64,000 bases of DNA from Pelosinus propionicus DSM 13327 (GTDB lineage Bacteria; Bacillota; Negativicutes; DSM-13327), in assembly GCF_900114615.1 (NCBI RefSeq), contig NZ_FOTS01000011.1:62001-126000 (forward strand), written 5' to 3'. Below the pieces are notes generated by a model that made no database searches, was not told where the DNA came from, and worked only from the letters and a program-made list of their open reading frames with translations. The position numbers and the translations under genes were made by a program. This document shows positions 39,936-48,847 of this stretch, piece by piece (position 1 is the stretch's first letter; every line of letters starts with the position of its first letter).

Positions 39936-40382
39936 ATGAACATACAAGAATTGTTATCCGCTTCCAGAGTAAAATTCCATTTAATGTCCAGCAACAAATT
40001 GGAGGTGATCAATGAACTCATTGATGTTTTGAATCAAGACGGTAAGCTTTTAAATAAAGACAAATATAAAGAAGCTGTGCTTGCCCGTGAGAAAGAATTT
40101 TCTACCGGAATCGGTATGGGGATTGCAATTCCCCATGCTAAAGACAGCAGTGTTAAAGAAGCATCCTTAACATTAGGAATTTCAAAAGCTGGGATTGATT
40201 ATGAGGCACTCGATGGAAGCCTAGCTCATATTTTTTTCCTAATTGCCGTACCTGCTGAATCAAATGATGTACATCTCAAAGTATTATCCTATATATCTCG
40301 AAAGCTCATGCATCAGGAAATCAGAGACCGCCTATTGTCCGCCACCACTTATGAAGAAATACTAGCGGCCTTTAACGACTAG
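39936..40382 (+). CDS. PTS fructose-type EIIA protein
   Basis: A 148-aa phosphocarrier of the fructose-mannitol family. The phosphorylated His is H67 in GIAIPHAKD. It passes phosphate from HPr to the EIIB domain of the next gene. Here EIIA is a separate protein while EIIB and EIIC are fused. A strong TGGAGG site lies before the ATG. Confidence 0.93.
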   Translation: MNIQELLSASRVKFHLMSSNKLEVINELIDVLNQDGKLLNKDKYKEAVLAREKEFSTGIGMGIAIPHAKDSSVKEASLTLGISKAGIDYEALDGSLAHIFFLIAVPAESNDVHLKVLSYISRKLMHQEIRDRLLSATTYEEILAAFND

Positions 40383-40482
40383 ATCTTATAAGAAGCTGGC
40401 TTAATGTAAAGTACTTCCAGCAGAACGGTTTTGTTTTATATTCATTATTTTGTTTACTATATAAATAAAGGAGGATTGTATC

Positions 40483-41847
40483 ATGAAATTATTAGCCATT
40501 ACATCTTGCCCAACAGGTATTGCCCATACCTACATGGCGGCTGAATCCTTACAAATGACGGCCAAAGCCATGGGAATTGAAATCAAAGTAGAAACAAGAG
40601 GCTCAGTCGGTGTAGAAAACGAAATCACTCCACAAGATATCAAAGAAGCTCATGCACTTATTATTGCAGCAGATACTCAAGTTGACAAAGAACAGTTCGC
40701 CGGATTACCTATTATTAGCGCCCCTGTACAAGAAGCTATTAAGAATCCGAAAGGTCTCATTGAAAATGCAATGAACGCAAAGAAATTAAGCAACCAAGAT
40801 GAAAAAATTATATCATCCAAAGGACCTGAGAAAGCTACACAAAATGGTCTATACAAGCATCTTATGACAGGCGTTTCTTATATGATTCCTCTTGTATCCG
40901 CCGGAGGTTTAATTATTGCTTTATCTTTTATCTTCGGCATTGAGGCTTTTAAAGAAAAGGGGACATTAGCTGCAGCTTTAATGGACATTGGCGGTGGCGC
41001 TGCTTTTGCCCTCATGGTACCATTATTAGCAGGTTTTATCGCCCACTCCATCGCCGACCGTCCTGGTTTGGTTCCTGGTCTTGTCGGCGGCATGCTGGCG
41101 GCCCAAATCGGTTCTGGATTTCTAGGTGGTATTATTGCCGGTTTTTGTGCTGGTTATATTGCCTTATGGATCCGAAATTCCGTAAGACTTCCTAAAGCTT
41201 TAGAAGGTTTAAAACCTGTACTTATTATTCCGTTCTTCTCTACTCTGCTAGTCGGACTTTTAATGGTTTATGTTATTGGCACACCTGTCAAGGCTATTAT
41301 GGATCTCATGACGCAAACATTAAAAGGTATGACTTCTGCCAATGCAGGCTTTTTGGGTCTTATCCTCGGTGGAATGATGGCCTTTGATATGGGTGGCCCT
41401 ATCAATAAAGCCGCTTATGCATTTGGCGTGGCTTTATTGAGCAGCAGCGTATTTGAACCAATGGCCGCCATTATGGCTGCTGGCATGACACCTCCGTTAG
41501 GTTTGGCCTTAGCTACTGTTTTGGCCAAAAACAAGTTTACGACAGAGGAACAAGAAGCCGGCAAAGCAGCCTCTGTCATGGGTATATCATTTATTACGGA
41601 AGGCGCCATTCCCTTTGCCGCAGCAGACCCCTTACGAGTTATTCCCGCTCTTGTCGCAGGTTCTGCTATTACAGGCGCATTATCAATGCTGTTTAATTGT
41701 ACATTGCGCGCACCTCATGGCGGAATTTTTGTCCTCTTAATTCCAAATGCCGTCAGTAATCTTGGAATGTACGTCACTACCATTGCGATTGGAACGATTC
41801 TTACGGCTCTGCTAATTATCCTTTTTAAGAAGAGTCCTGTTAAATAA
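40483..41847 (+). CDS. fruA: PTS fructose EIIBC permease
   Basis: A 454-aa fructose transporter. The EIIB domain (about 1-100) has the phosphocysteine C9 in the motif TSCPTGIAHTYMAAE; the EIIC domain (about 125-450) is a multi-helix membrane part with GGPINKAAYAFG and ALATVLAKNKF. It imports fructose as fructose-1-P, matching fruK. A 100-base gap precedes it and a strong terminator follows. Confidence 0.95.
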   Translation: MKLLAITSCPTGIAHTYMAAESLQMTAKAMGIEIKVETRGSVGVENEITPQDIKEAHALIIAADTQVDKEQFAGLPIISAPVQEAIKNPKGLIENAMNAKKLSNQDEKIISSKGPEKATQNGLYKHLMTGVSYMIPLVSAGGLIIALSFIFGIEAFKEKGTLAAALMDIGGGAAFALMVPLLAGFIAHSIADRPGLVPGLVGGMLAAQIGSGFLGGIIAGFCAGYIALWIRNSVRLPKALEGLKPVLIIPFFSTLLVGLLMVYVIGTPVKAIMDLMTQTLKGMTSANAGFLGLILGGMMAFDMGGPINKAAYAFGVALLSSSVFEPMAAIMAAGMTPPLGLALATVLAKNKFTTEEQEAGKAASVMGISFITEGAIPFAAADPLRVIPALVAGSAITGALSMLFNCTLRAPHGGIFVLLIPNAVSNLGMYVTTIAIGTILTALLIILFKKSPVK

Positions 41848-41861
41848 TAATAGTAAAATGT

Positions 41862-41903
41862 AAATGACTGGATTAGAAATTGATTTCTAATCCAGTCATT
41901 TTT
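41862..41903 (+). terminator. Terminator of the fructose operon
   Basis: A near-perfect 18-bp stem with a two- to four-base loop, opening AATGACTGGATTAGAAAT, is followed by TTTTT, 14 bases past the EIIBC stop. Confidence 0.93.
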
Positions 41904-42006
41904 GCTTATTTAAAATTTCTCAATTCTAGGAATACATGTATAAAGTGCAAAGGATTTCCTTTTTTCATGAAGAACTCTTAAGTATTAAGATAAGGGAGGT
42001 ATTGCT

Positions 42007-42435
42007 ATGTCTATCAAAAACATAGTCTTAGCCTTTGACGGTTCTGCTGGCAGCAACAAGGCATTACAGTGGACGATTGAATTCGCTAAAGAAAATGCAG
42101 CGCAAACTCATATCACCACTATTTTTGAGTCAATGGCTAATGTAGCAATTGAAACCGCTTCGAATGTAACAGCACTGGAAAGATCTCGTCGTGCTCACAT
42201 TGAAACCTTAACAGATTCAGCTAAAACTCGGTACGCTGAACATAATTTATCAGCTAAAGTAGTTACCTTGGAAGGGAATCCCGCAGATTCGATTATCAAA
42301 TATGCTCAAAAAATAAATGCAGATATCATCATTTGCGGCACCCGGGGACACGGCGGGTTTGGTGCCTTACTATTAGGCAGCGTCGCCCACAAATTGGTAA
42401 CCTACTCCAAAATACCGGTATTAGTCGTTAAATAA
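42007..42435 (+). CDS. Universal stress protein, UspA family
   Basis: A 142-aa UspA-fold protein. The N-terminus is KNIVLAFDGSAGSNKALQW, and the ATP-binding motif near the C-terminus is GTRGHGGFGALLLGSVAHKLVTYSKIPVLVV (G-x2-G-x9-G(S/T) pattern), so it is probably ATP-binding. It has its own AGGGAGG site and stands alone between the fru operon and convergent pth. Confidence 0.93.
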   Translation: MSIKNIVLAFDGSAGSNKALQWTIEFAKENAAQTHITTIFESMANVAIETASNVTALERSRRAHIETLTDSAKTRYAEHNLSAKVVTLEGNPADSIIKYAQKINADIIICGTRGHGGFGALLLGSVAHKLVTYSKIPVLVVK

Positions 42436-42452
42436 GAAATAGCTATCGCGTT

Positions 42453-42483
42453 TGTCATTACGAGTGTGAGCGAAGCAATGACA
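42453..42483. repeat. Dispersed-type inverted repeat (GTCATT...AATGAC)
   Basis: TGTCATT, a GAGTGTGAGCGAAGC core, then AATGACA. It resembles the widespread GTCATTGCGAGxxGCGAAGCAATC type intergenic repeat found in many bacterial genomes. A related fragment, GATTGCTTCGC, lies near 9228. Confidence 0.5.
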
Positions 42484-42503
42484 GAGCCAAGTAAAAAATG
42501 AAT

Positions 42504-42557
42504 CGAACCACAAAGGACACAATGCCGCAGCAGCGGCATTGTGCCCTTTGTGGTTCG
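42504..42557. terminator. Long bidirectional hairpin between uspA and pth
   Basis: Arms of about 25 bp with one mismatch, a CGAACCACAAAGG outer stem and a CACAATGCCGC inner stem around an AGCA loop, lie between convergent genes. A- and T-rich flanks suit termination. It shares its GAACCACAAAG core with 29821-29856. Confidence 0.75.
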
Positions 42558-42574
42558 TAAATTCTTCTATTTTT

Positions 42575-43132
42575 TCACTTATTATGCAAATTCATAGCTT
42601 TATTCATGCCTTGCTCTAGGATACTCTCCGTTGCATCAGCAGCCTTTTCAATTGCTTCTTTTAATAAAGGCTGCTCTTCCGCAGTAAACGAACTCAAAAC
42701 ATAATCAACTACCTGCCATCCTGCAGGAGGACGGCCAATGCCCACACGAACTCGGGCAAATAAATCGTTGCTTAAATGCTCTAATAAAGACTCGATGCCC
42801 CGATGCCCCCCTGAACCACCCTTCATTCGTAAGCGTAAGCGACCTGTAGGTAAATCCATATCATCAAAAATAATAATAATATCTTCTACGGCAACCTTAT
42901 ACCAGCGAGCCAGCTGTCCCACAGCTACTCCACTCAAATTCATATATGTCTGAGGCTTAACCAGTAATATGGTGTCATTTCCTTTATAATCAGCAACCAA
43001 TGCCTCTTTCTGATTTCGCCACCTATCAATACCGAAGCGCTTAGCTAATTCATCAATAACCATAAAACCTATATTATGACGAGTTGCACTATATTGTTGC
43101 CCTGGATTGCCAAGACCTACTACAATTTTCAC
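42575..43132 (-). CDS. pth: Peptidyl-tRNA hydrolase
   Basis: Recycles peptidyl-tRNA that drops off the ribosome. In 185 aa it has VVGLGNPGQQYSATRHNIGF with N10 and catalytic H19, the conserved DDMDLPTGRLRL loop and the KGGSGGHRGI segment. The start codon overlaps the stop of the polysaccharide deacetylase gene by four bases. Confidence 0.96.
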   Translation of the reverse strand: MKIVVGLGNPGQQYSATRHNIGFMVIDELAKRFGIDRWRNQKEALVADYKGNDTILLVKPQTYMNLSGVAVGQLARWYKVAVEDIIIIFDDMDLPTGRLRLRMKGGSGGHRGIESLLEHLSNDLFARVRVGIGRPPAGWQVVDYVLSSFTAEEQPLLKEAIEKAADATESILEQGMNKAMNLHNK

Positions 43133-43956
43133 CCTTTCACGTCCTCCGTTTTTTCCAAGATTTCATCTACAGTTACAAAGGTATATCCCTGCTTCGACAG
43201 AATTTGGATAATACGCCGTGCAGCTTCTACACTCTGCATGCGCGAATCCTGAGATGTTATGCCGTCCCCATCATGCAGAAGAATAATGGAACCATTCTTC
43301 ACTCCTTTTACAGTACGTTCCACAATAACATCTACCCCTGGATTGGTCCAATCCCGACTCATAACAGACCACTCTACAACCTTCAAGTTACGCTCTGCCA
43401 TCATCTCCATAACTACGGGATCACGAAAGCCATGCGGCGGTCTCATAAGACGCGGTTTTATTCCCGCAGCTGCTAGTATCGCCTGATTTGTGTTATCGAT
43501 TTCTTCAGCAATTACCTTGCGATTTGCTTTTAATAAGTCAATGTGATGATAAGTATGGTTTCCCAGCTGGTGTCCTTCATCAGCAATACGTTTCACTAAT
43601 TCAGGATATTTTTCAACATTTTTCCCAACAACAAAAAAAGTAGCAGGAACATTATATTCTTTTAGTACATCCAGCACTTGTTCTGTATACGGGGGATATG
43701 GACCATCATCAAAAGTAAGAGCTACGACTTTCTGCGTAGTTTTAGTATTGGAAAACACTCTGCCAAATACATCATTTTCTGGCAGTACAGCACTCAAAGT
43801 TAAAAAAATACCAGCAGTAATCCCCAGTACAGCTAAGCTCATTCCCATTCGCATAGGCTTCTTTAAGACATTACGATAATCTAGCACCAAACCGACAATT
43901 ACAACGATGGTCAGTAGTCCAAGCATATTAATTAAGCGTATTTTTAAATCAAACAT
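43129..43956 (-). CDS. Polysaccharide deacetylase (NodB domain), membrane-anchored
   Basis: A 275-aa protein with two N-terminal membrane helices (about 10-27 and 38-57) and an external NodB domain (about 78-260). The metal site is present: TFDDGP, the H-x3-H of NHTYHH, and RPPHGFRD; LLHDGDG is the later motif. It probably deacetylates a cell-wall or surface GlcNAc polymer. It lies between pth and a GNAT gene with overlaps at both ends, though a functional tie is not obvious. Confidence 0.9.
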   Translation of the reverse strand: MFDLKIRLINMLGLLTIVVIVGLVLDYRNVLKKPMRMGMSLAVLGITAGIFLTLSAVLPENDVFGRVFSNTKTTQKVVALTFDDGPYPPYTEQVLDVLKEYNVPATFFVVGKNVEKYPELVKRIADEGHQLGNHTYHHIDLLKANRKVIAEEIDNTNQAILAAAGIKPRLMRPPHGFRDPVVMEMMAERNLKVVEWSVMSRDWTNPGVDVIVERTVKGVKNGSIILLHDGDGITSQDSRMQSVEAARRIIQILSKQGYTFVTVDEILEKTEDVKG

Positions 43957-44617
43957 GATGACGCTCCATTTCCTTCAACATAATCAACCACTTACCCTGA
44001 GAATCTTCTGTATATCCCGCAGGTGTAAAGTTCTTCTTTTTATATAATGAAAGGGCTGCAAAATTATTTGGTCGTACTTCCAAACGCACAAGGGCTGCTT
44101 TCATTTCTGAGAAATATTCAATTGATTTATCTAACAGTTTACCAGCCACCCCTTGACCTCGGGCTTCCTGCGCTACAGCAATGGATAAAATACGAGCATT
44201 GGCCCTTTTCACAGAAGTAACAGCCGAAGAAAGAAAGGCTATTTTATTCATCACAATCACCTTCACAGGGTGCAAGCCGAAACCGTACTGCCCTGTTAGC
44301 CAGCGCCACGCCCATAATAGCAGATGTCCTCGATATAATGCCCTGAACCATAATTTCGATAGTTGCGTGGGGGCAAAACAGTAACCAACCACCTTTCCTG
44401 ATAAGGTGCGAGCCACTAAAGCAGCCTGAGGCTCTGCTTGGTATACTAATGCAAATACATCCTGCATAGCCTGCGGTTTTGGCAGTTTTCCTCCGCAATG
44501 ATGCCGGACACTCTCATCAAAGCTTGCGGTAAACAAAGCTGCAATAGATGATATATCATCGTCCTTAGCTCGTTCTATGTGTATCTCTCCATTTGCTGCC
44601 TGCTCTTTCATTATCAT
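43949..44617 (-). CDS. GNAT-family N-acetyltransferase
   Basis: A protein of about 222 aa with the GCN5 fold. The acetyl-CoA loop V-A-x-E-A-R-G-Q-G-V-A-G-K-L is clear in the middle, followed by VRPNNFAALSLYKKKNF. It resembles RimI-like enzymes, but the N-terminal region is longer and the substrate is unknown. ATG 44617 fits the GAGG site; an upstream GTG is less likely. It overlaps the deacetylase gene by eight bases. Confidence 0.85.
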   Translation of the reverse strand: MIMKEQAANGEIHIERAKDDDISSIAALFTASFDESVRHHCGGKLPKPQAMQDVFALVYQAEPQAALVARTLSGKVVGYCFAPTQLSKLWFRALYRGHLLLWAWRWLTGQYGFGLHPVKVIVMNKIAFLSSAVTSVKRANARILSIAVAQEARGQGVAGKLLDKSIEYFSEMKAALVRLEVRPNNFAALSLYKKKNFTPAGYTEDSQGKWLIMLKEMERHHV

Positions 44618-44711
44618 CACCAACCTCACTGGAATTATATCATAAGATAGATAGAGAAAAAATATAAGAACGGTGGGTGGAAAGATCTTACTTAAATAGT
44701 TCTAGTATAGC

Positions 44712-44738
44712 AAAAAGCAGGACGCATGATGCGCCCTG
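44712..44738 (-). terminator. Terminator after prs
   Basis: On the minus strand CAGGGCGCA-TCA-TGCGTCCTG (one G.U pair) is followed by CTTTTTG, about 20 bases past the prs stop. Confidence 0.85.
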
Positions 44739-44757
44739 TTTTGCATTGCGATATAGA

Positions 44758-45705
44758 TTATTCGTCAAACATTCTACTTACTGGAAGTTCACCAAAAATC
44801 CTAAGAATGGCCTCTCCCAGAAGAGGTGCGATTGATAATACCTTTATTTTTGCATTTTCTTTTTCTAAAGGCAGCGGAATTGTATTGGTAATTACAAGTT
44901 CTTTAATCGTGGATGCTTCAATGCGAGCTACAGCAGGATCACTTAAAACACCATGTGTACAACAGGCATAGACTTCCTTTGCACCAAATTTCACTAATGC
45001 ATTGGCACCCTCAGTCAAAGATCCAGCCGTATCTACAATATCATCAATCATAACAGCTGTCCTTCCTTCTACATTACCTATCAAATTCATAACTTCTGCC
45101 ACACCAGGCATAGGACGGCGCTTTTCAATAATTGCGATCGGTGCATGCAATCGATCCGCTAATTGTCTTGCACGTGTAACGCCACCTAAATCCGGCGATA
45201 CAACAATCAAATCATCTAAATTCTTAGAGCGGACGTAGTCAGCTAATAAAGGTACGCCAGGCATATGATCTACAGGAATATCAAAGAATCCCTGAATCTG
45301 CCCTGCATGCAAGTCCACTGTCAAAACACGATTCACGCCAGCGGTCGTTAATAAATCTGCAATGAGTTTTGCAGAAATAGGTTCACGTCCCCTAGTTTTG
45401 CGATCTTGTCTCGCGTAAGCATAATAAGGAATTACCGCCGTAACTGTACGCGCAGAAGCCCGTTTAGCAGCATCTACCATAATTAAAAGTTCCATCATGC
45501 TGTCATTCACAGGATTACAAGTAGGTTGCACAATAAATACATCTTTACCGCGCACACTCTCATCAATGATGACTTGCGTCTCTCCGTTGTTAAAATGCCC
45601 CACAAAAGCATTCCCCATAGTAAGACCCAAATGGTCAGCAATTTCCTTGGCCAACCCTGGATTGGCATTACCGGAAAAAATCCGCAATCTCTTCATATCT
45701 TCCAT
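44758..45705 (-). CDS. prs: Ribose-phosphate pyrophosphokinase (PRPP synthase)
   Basis: Makes PRPP from ribose-5-P and ATP for nucleotide, His, Trp and NAD synthesis. In 315 aa it has FSGNANPGLAKEIADHLG at the N-terminus, YYAYARQDRKTRGREPISAKL, DLHAGQIQGFF and the PRPP loop VMIDDIVDTAGSL. It follows glmU as in most Firmicutes (gcaD-prs). The glmU leader carries a PurR-box-like sequence, and PRPP is the signal read by PurR, whose gene lies 3 kb away. Confidence 0.97.
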   Translation of the reverse strand: MEDMKRLRIFSGNANPGLAKEIADHLGLTMGNAFVGHFNNGETQVIIDESVRGKDVFIVQPTCNPVNDSMMELLIMVDAAKRASARTVTAVIPYYAYARQDRKTRGREPISAKLIADLLTTAGVNRVLTVDLHAGQIQGFFDIPVDHMPGVPLLADYVRSKNLDDLIVVSPDLGGVTRARQLADRLHAPIAIIEKRRPMPGVAEVMNLIGNVEGRTAVMIDDIVDTAGSLTEGANALVKFGAKEVYACCTHGVLSDPAVARIEASTIKELVITNTIPLPLEKENAKIKVLSIAPLLGEAILRIFGELPVSRMFDE

Positions 45706-45764
45706 TGTAAAACGTTACCTCCTGATTATGCTTTTTGTCACAGAATAATATCTATTATAAACGC

Positions 45765-45791
45765 ATTAGAGAGCTAATATCACTTCTCTAA
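45765..45791. promoter_or_regulatory. Inverted repeat and TATAAT-like box between glmU and prs
   Basis: TTAGAGA and TCTCTAA form an inverted repeat (arms 7 bp) in the glmU-prs gap. On the minus strand TTTATAATAG lies just downstream. It may be an internal promoter with an operator, or a processing hairpin. Confidence 0.4.
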
Positions 45792-45819
45792 TACTACCTA
45801 TTTTCCATAAAGAGCAGCT

Positions 45820-47181
45820 CTATTTTTTTGTTACCCAACCTTCAATGTTGCTTTGCCGAGATCTGGCCACACCCAAAGCATCTGCTGGAACATTTTTAGT
45901 AATTGTTGAACCCGCAGCCACATAAGCACCCTTCCCTACCGTTACAGGTGCTACCAGATTGGTATTACAACCAATAAAGGCTCCATCCTCAATCGTAGTA
46001 CGATTCTTATTCTTGCCATCATAATTTACCGTTATGGTGCCTGAGCCAATATTAACCTTAGCTCCCATATCCGTATCGCCAATATAGCTTAAATGGGGAA
46101 TTTTACTCCCTACCCCTACTTGCGAATTTTTTACTTCGACAAAATTGCCAATTTTAACACCTTGTGATAGCACTGTCTTGGGCCGCAAGTGAACATAAGG
46201 CCCTACTACCGCATCATCACCGACTTCGCAATCATGGGCATAGGTAAAATGCAAGGTAGCGCGATCGCCAATCTTGCTATTTTGAATACGGCTATTCGGT
46301 CCAATCTGACACTTTTCGCCTATCGCCGTAGTTCCTTCAATCCATGTAAAAGGATAAATCACAGTATCAGCACCAATAGAAACTTCCTGGTCAATAAAGG
46401 TACTATCAATGTCCATGATGGTAACACCATGATCCATTAGTTCATTTAACTTTCGTCTTCTGAAGATTTTTTCTGCTTCTGCTAATTGCATACGAGAATT
46501 AATTCCAAGTGTTTCCTGATAATCTTCTACGCTCACAGCCCACACTTTGGCATGAGTCGTTGCTAAGATTCCAATTACATCTGTTAAGTAATATTCACCC
46601 TGCATATTGTCGCAATTGATATTCTGCAATGCATCAAACAAAGCAGCACGTTCGAAACAGTAAATTCCAGTATTAATTTCATTAACAGCAAGTTCCCTGC
46701 TATTGGCATCTTTTTGTTCTACAATTTTCAAAACTTGTCCACTGGCATCTCGAACCACACGTCCATAGCCTGTCGGATTGTTCATATGAGCTGTTAACAC
46801 CGTAGCCGATGCTTTAGCAGCTTTATGCTCTGCAAAAAGTTTTTCCAGCGTTTCTCCTTTTAGCAAAGGTGTATCGCCACACAACACCATAACCGTCCCA
46901 TCAAATTCTTTCAAAAAATCCTTGGCCTGCATAACAGCATGGCCTGTTCCTAATTGTTCTTTTTGTACAACAAACTCAGCTTGCTTTCCTAACGTTGCTT
47001 CAACACATTCTGCTCCAAAGCCAACTATCACAACTTTTTCTTTAGCTCCAGCCATATGAGCTGCATCCAGCACATGCTGCACCATTGGCTTCCCACCAAT
47101 CTGATGTAACACCTTGGGCAAGGTTGACTTCATTCGTGTACCTTTGCCTGCCGCTAAAATCACCGCTAGTAAATCAGACAT
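45820..47181 (-). CDS. glmU: Bifunctional GlcN-1-P acetyltransferase / UDP-GlcNAc pyrophosphorylase
   Basis: Makes UDP-GlcNAc, the precursor of peptidoglycan and of the WecB/TagO polymer. The 453-aa protein has an N-terminal nucleotidyltransferase domain (LAAGKGTRMKS; LCGDTPLL) and a C-terminal left-handed beta-helix acetyltransferase of hexapeptide repeats (about 250-450). The catalytic His/Asn region NFVEVKNSQVG is present. It starts at ATG 47181 behind GGAGGAAGG and is first in glmU-prs. Confidence 0.97.
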   Translation of the reverse strand: MSDLLAVILAAGKGTRMKSTLPKVLHQIGGKPMVQHVLDAAHMAGAKEKVVIVGFGAECVEATLGKQAEFVVQKEQLGTGHAVMQAKDFLKEFDGTVMVLCGDTPLLKGETLEKLFAEHKAAKASATVLTAHMNNPTGYGRVVRDASGQVLKIVEQKDANSRELAVNEINTGIYCFERAALFDALQNINCDNMQGEYYLTDVIGILATTHAKVWAVSVEDYQETLGINSRMQLAEAEKIFRRRKLNELMDHGVTIMDIDSTFIDQEVSIGADTVIYPFTWIEGTTAIGEKCQIGPNSRIQNSKIGDRATLHFTYAHDCEVGDDAVVGPYVHLRPKTVLSQGVKIGNFVEVKNSQVGVGSKIPHLSYIGDTDMGAKVNIGSGTITVNYDGKNKNRTTIEDGAFIGCNTNLVAPVTVGKGAYVAAGSTITKNVPADALGVARSRQSNIEGWVTKK

Positions 47182-47460
47182 TAACCTTCCTCCATTCCAT
47201 CCAAACTCGATCCTTCCTAAAGAAGACTTGATTAGCGATGGAGTTTTAACGCCACCACCAGTCGTCGCCGAACTTATCCGAACTTTACCTAGTTATTGAG
47301 TAATGAATTTTGTATCCATTCCCCCAAACTTCTTTAATTTTCGACATCAATTTCAACATTCCTGCCTAAAATAATAAAGTTTAATAATAATGAATATTCT
47401 AGTATCTTGACAAAGTTATATTTTGTTTATCTCCCCAACCTAACCTCAAATTTAGTTGGA
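47182..47460 (-). promoter_or_regulatory. glmU-prs leader with promoter and PurR-box-like sequence
   Basis: On the minus strand TTGTCA (47408-47413), 18 bases, TATTAT (47384-47389) gives a likely promoter, so the leader is about 195 nt. Within it TTATCCGAACTTT (plus strand 47274-47286) matches the B. subtilis PurBox pattern AWWWCCGAACWWT at 12 of 13 positions, and a second CCGAAC lies ten bases away (47268-47273). Control by PurR is inferred. Confidence 0.55.
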
Positions 47461-47462
47461 TT

Positions 47463-47559
47463 GTCGTCAGTCATCATACTAACGGTATGCCTCCTTCCTC
47501 CGCCTTGCGCTGCGAAAAATAGCCTCGCCATTCTCTACTGCTTTAAGACTGACAAGGTA
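47463..47559 (-). ncRNA. Structured GC-richer element after ilvA, unassigned
   Basis: In AT-rich surroundings, GTCAGTC (near 47467-47473) can pair with GACTGAC (near 47549-47555), enclosing a CATAC/GTATG hairpin and a GCGA/TCGC hairpin with the purine-rich GGCGGAGGAAGGAGG between them. It is not followed by a T-run. It could be the ilvA 3' UTR, a dispersed repeat or a small RNA. I do not recognise the family. Confidence 0.4.
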
Positions 47560-48771
47560 CTAGATAATTTTAGCGCTATACCCATGCTGACGTAAATTGG
47601 TTAAAATCTGCTCCGTATGCAATGCATCACGTGTCTCTAAGCTAATTTCAATAATCGCCTGCCCAATTGGCACATTCTGCTCTACCCGATCATGAAAAAC
47701 AGCAATTACATTCGCCCTTGAATTCGCAATCACGGTTAATAATTGCTGTAATAATCCCGGCCGATCTGTTATTTGTGTCGAAATTTTAATTCTGCGACCA
47801 GCTTTAACTAGACCTCGCTCAATAATGCGAGAAATAAAATTGACATCAACATTTCCCCCTGAAACCACACTAACAACCTTACCATGAGCTGGAATTTTAT
47901 GATTTAATATAGCAGCTAAAGCAATCGCTCCTGCTCCTTCTACCATCAGTTTTGCTCTTTCAAGCATCATTAAAATAGTGCTGGCAATCGCTTCATCGTC
48001 CACTACTACTATATCATCCACATACTGTTCTACAATAGGAAATGTAATGTCTCCTGGTATTTTAACGGCAATACCATCGGCAATTGTTGTAGCATCCGGC
48101 GTACTTTTAAGCACGTGAGCATATTTCGACATATACATTGCCGGAGCGCCTTGCGCTTGCACACCATAAATTTTCACATGGGGCGCCAGCTCTTTTACGG
48201 CTAATGCAACACCTGCAATCAATCCGCCGCCCCCTATGGGAACTACGATGGCAGAAACATCTTCAAGCTCCTGAAGTATTTCAAGCCCGATGGTCCCTTG
48301 CCCGGCAATAACCGCTTCATCATTAAATGCATGAATAAAAGTCTGCTTCGTCTCTACTTCTAATTCTTGCGCTTTATGAAAAGCATCATCATACACTGTT
48401 CCACTCAAAACAACTTCGGCACCATACCCCCGAGTAGCCATTACCTTCGCTAAAGGTGCGACTTCAGGCATAACAATCGTTGCCTTTGTCTCCATCATTC
48501 TGGCAGCATAAGCTACCCCTTGTGCATGATTGCCTGCAGAAGCTGCAATAACCCCTTTTGCTTTTTCTTCTGGTGTTAGAGAATGGATCTTATTATAAGC
48601 ACCGCGCAATTTAAACGACCCTGTTTTCTGCAAATTTTCTAGTTTTAGATATACATCATAACCAGCCATACTACTAAATGTAACACTTTTATCCAGAGGG
48701 GTATGATGCACCACATTGTACATCGCTTGATGAGCTTGCTGAACATCTGCCAAACTAATACGTTTTTTCAT
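47560..48771 (-). CDS. ilvA: Threonine ammonia-lyase (threonine dehydratase)
   Basis: PLP enzyme that makes 2-oxobutyrate from threonine, the entry to isoleucine. In 403 aa the PLP lysine is in the motif GSFKLRGAYNK, the Gly-rich loop is SAGNHAQG, and a single ACT-like domain fills the last 75 or so residues (KISTQITDRPGLLQQLL). This size matches the TIGR01127 group, which includes both biosynthetic and degradative enzymes. Supply of 2-oxobutyrate to the ilvNCB operon is the likely role. Confidence 0.94.
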   Translation of the reverse strand: MKKRISLADVQQAHQAMYNVVHHTPLDKSVTFSSMAGYDVYLKLENLQKTGSFKLRGAYNKIHSLTPEEKAKGVIAASAGNHAQGVAYAARMMETKATIVMPEVAPLAKVMATRGYGAEVVLSGTVYDDAFHKAQELEVETKQTFIHAFNDEAVIAGQGTIGLEILQELEDVSAIVVPIGGGGLIAGVALAVKELAPHVKIYGVQAQGAPAMYMSKYAHVLKSTPDATTIADGIAVKIPGDITFPIVEQYVDDIVVVDDEAIASTILMMLERAKLMVEGAGAIALAAILNHKIPAHGKVVSVVSGGNVDVNFISRIIERGLVKAGRRIKISTQITDRPGLLQQLLTVIANSRANVIAVFHDRVEQNVPIGQAIIEISLETRDALHTEQILTNLRQHGYSAKII

Positions 48772-48847
48772 CTCACGTTTCCTCCCCTATGTAAGAACAT
48801 CCTTATTTTTTACTCGTTTTATCCAATCTATGAATATATCATTCTTT

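Noticed and set aside
47114-47299. Plus-strand open frame over the start of glmU and its leader
   Set aside because: It runs against glmU and its leader, lacks a ribosome binding site and resembles no family.
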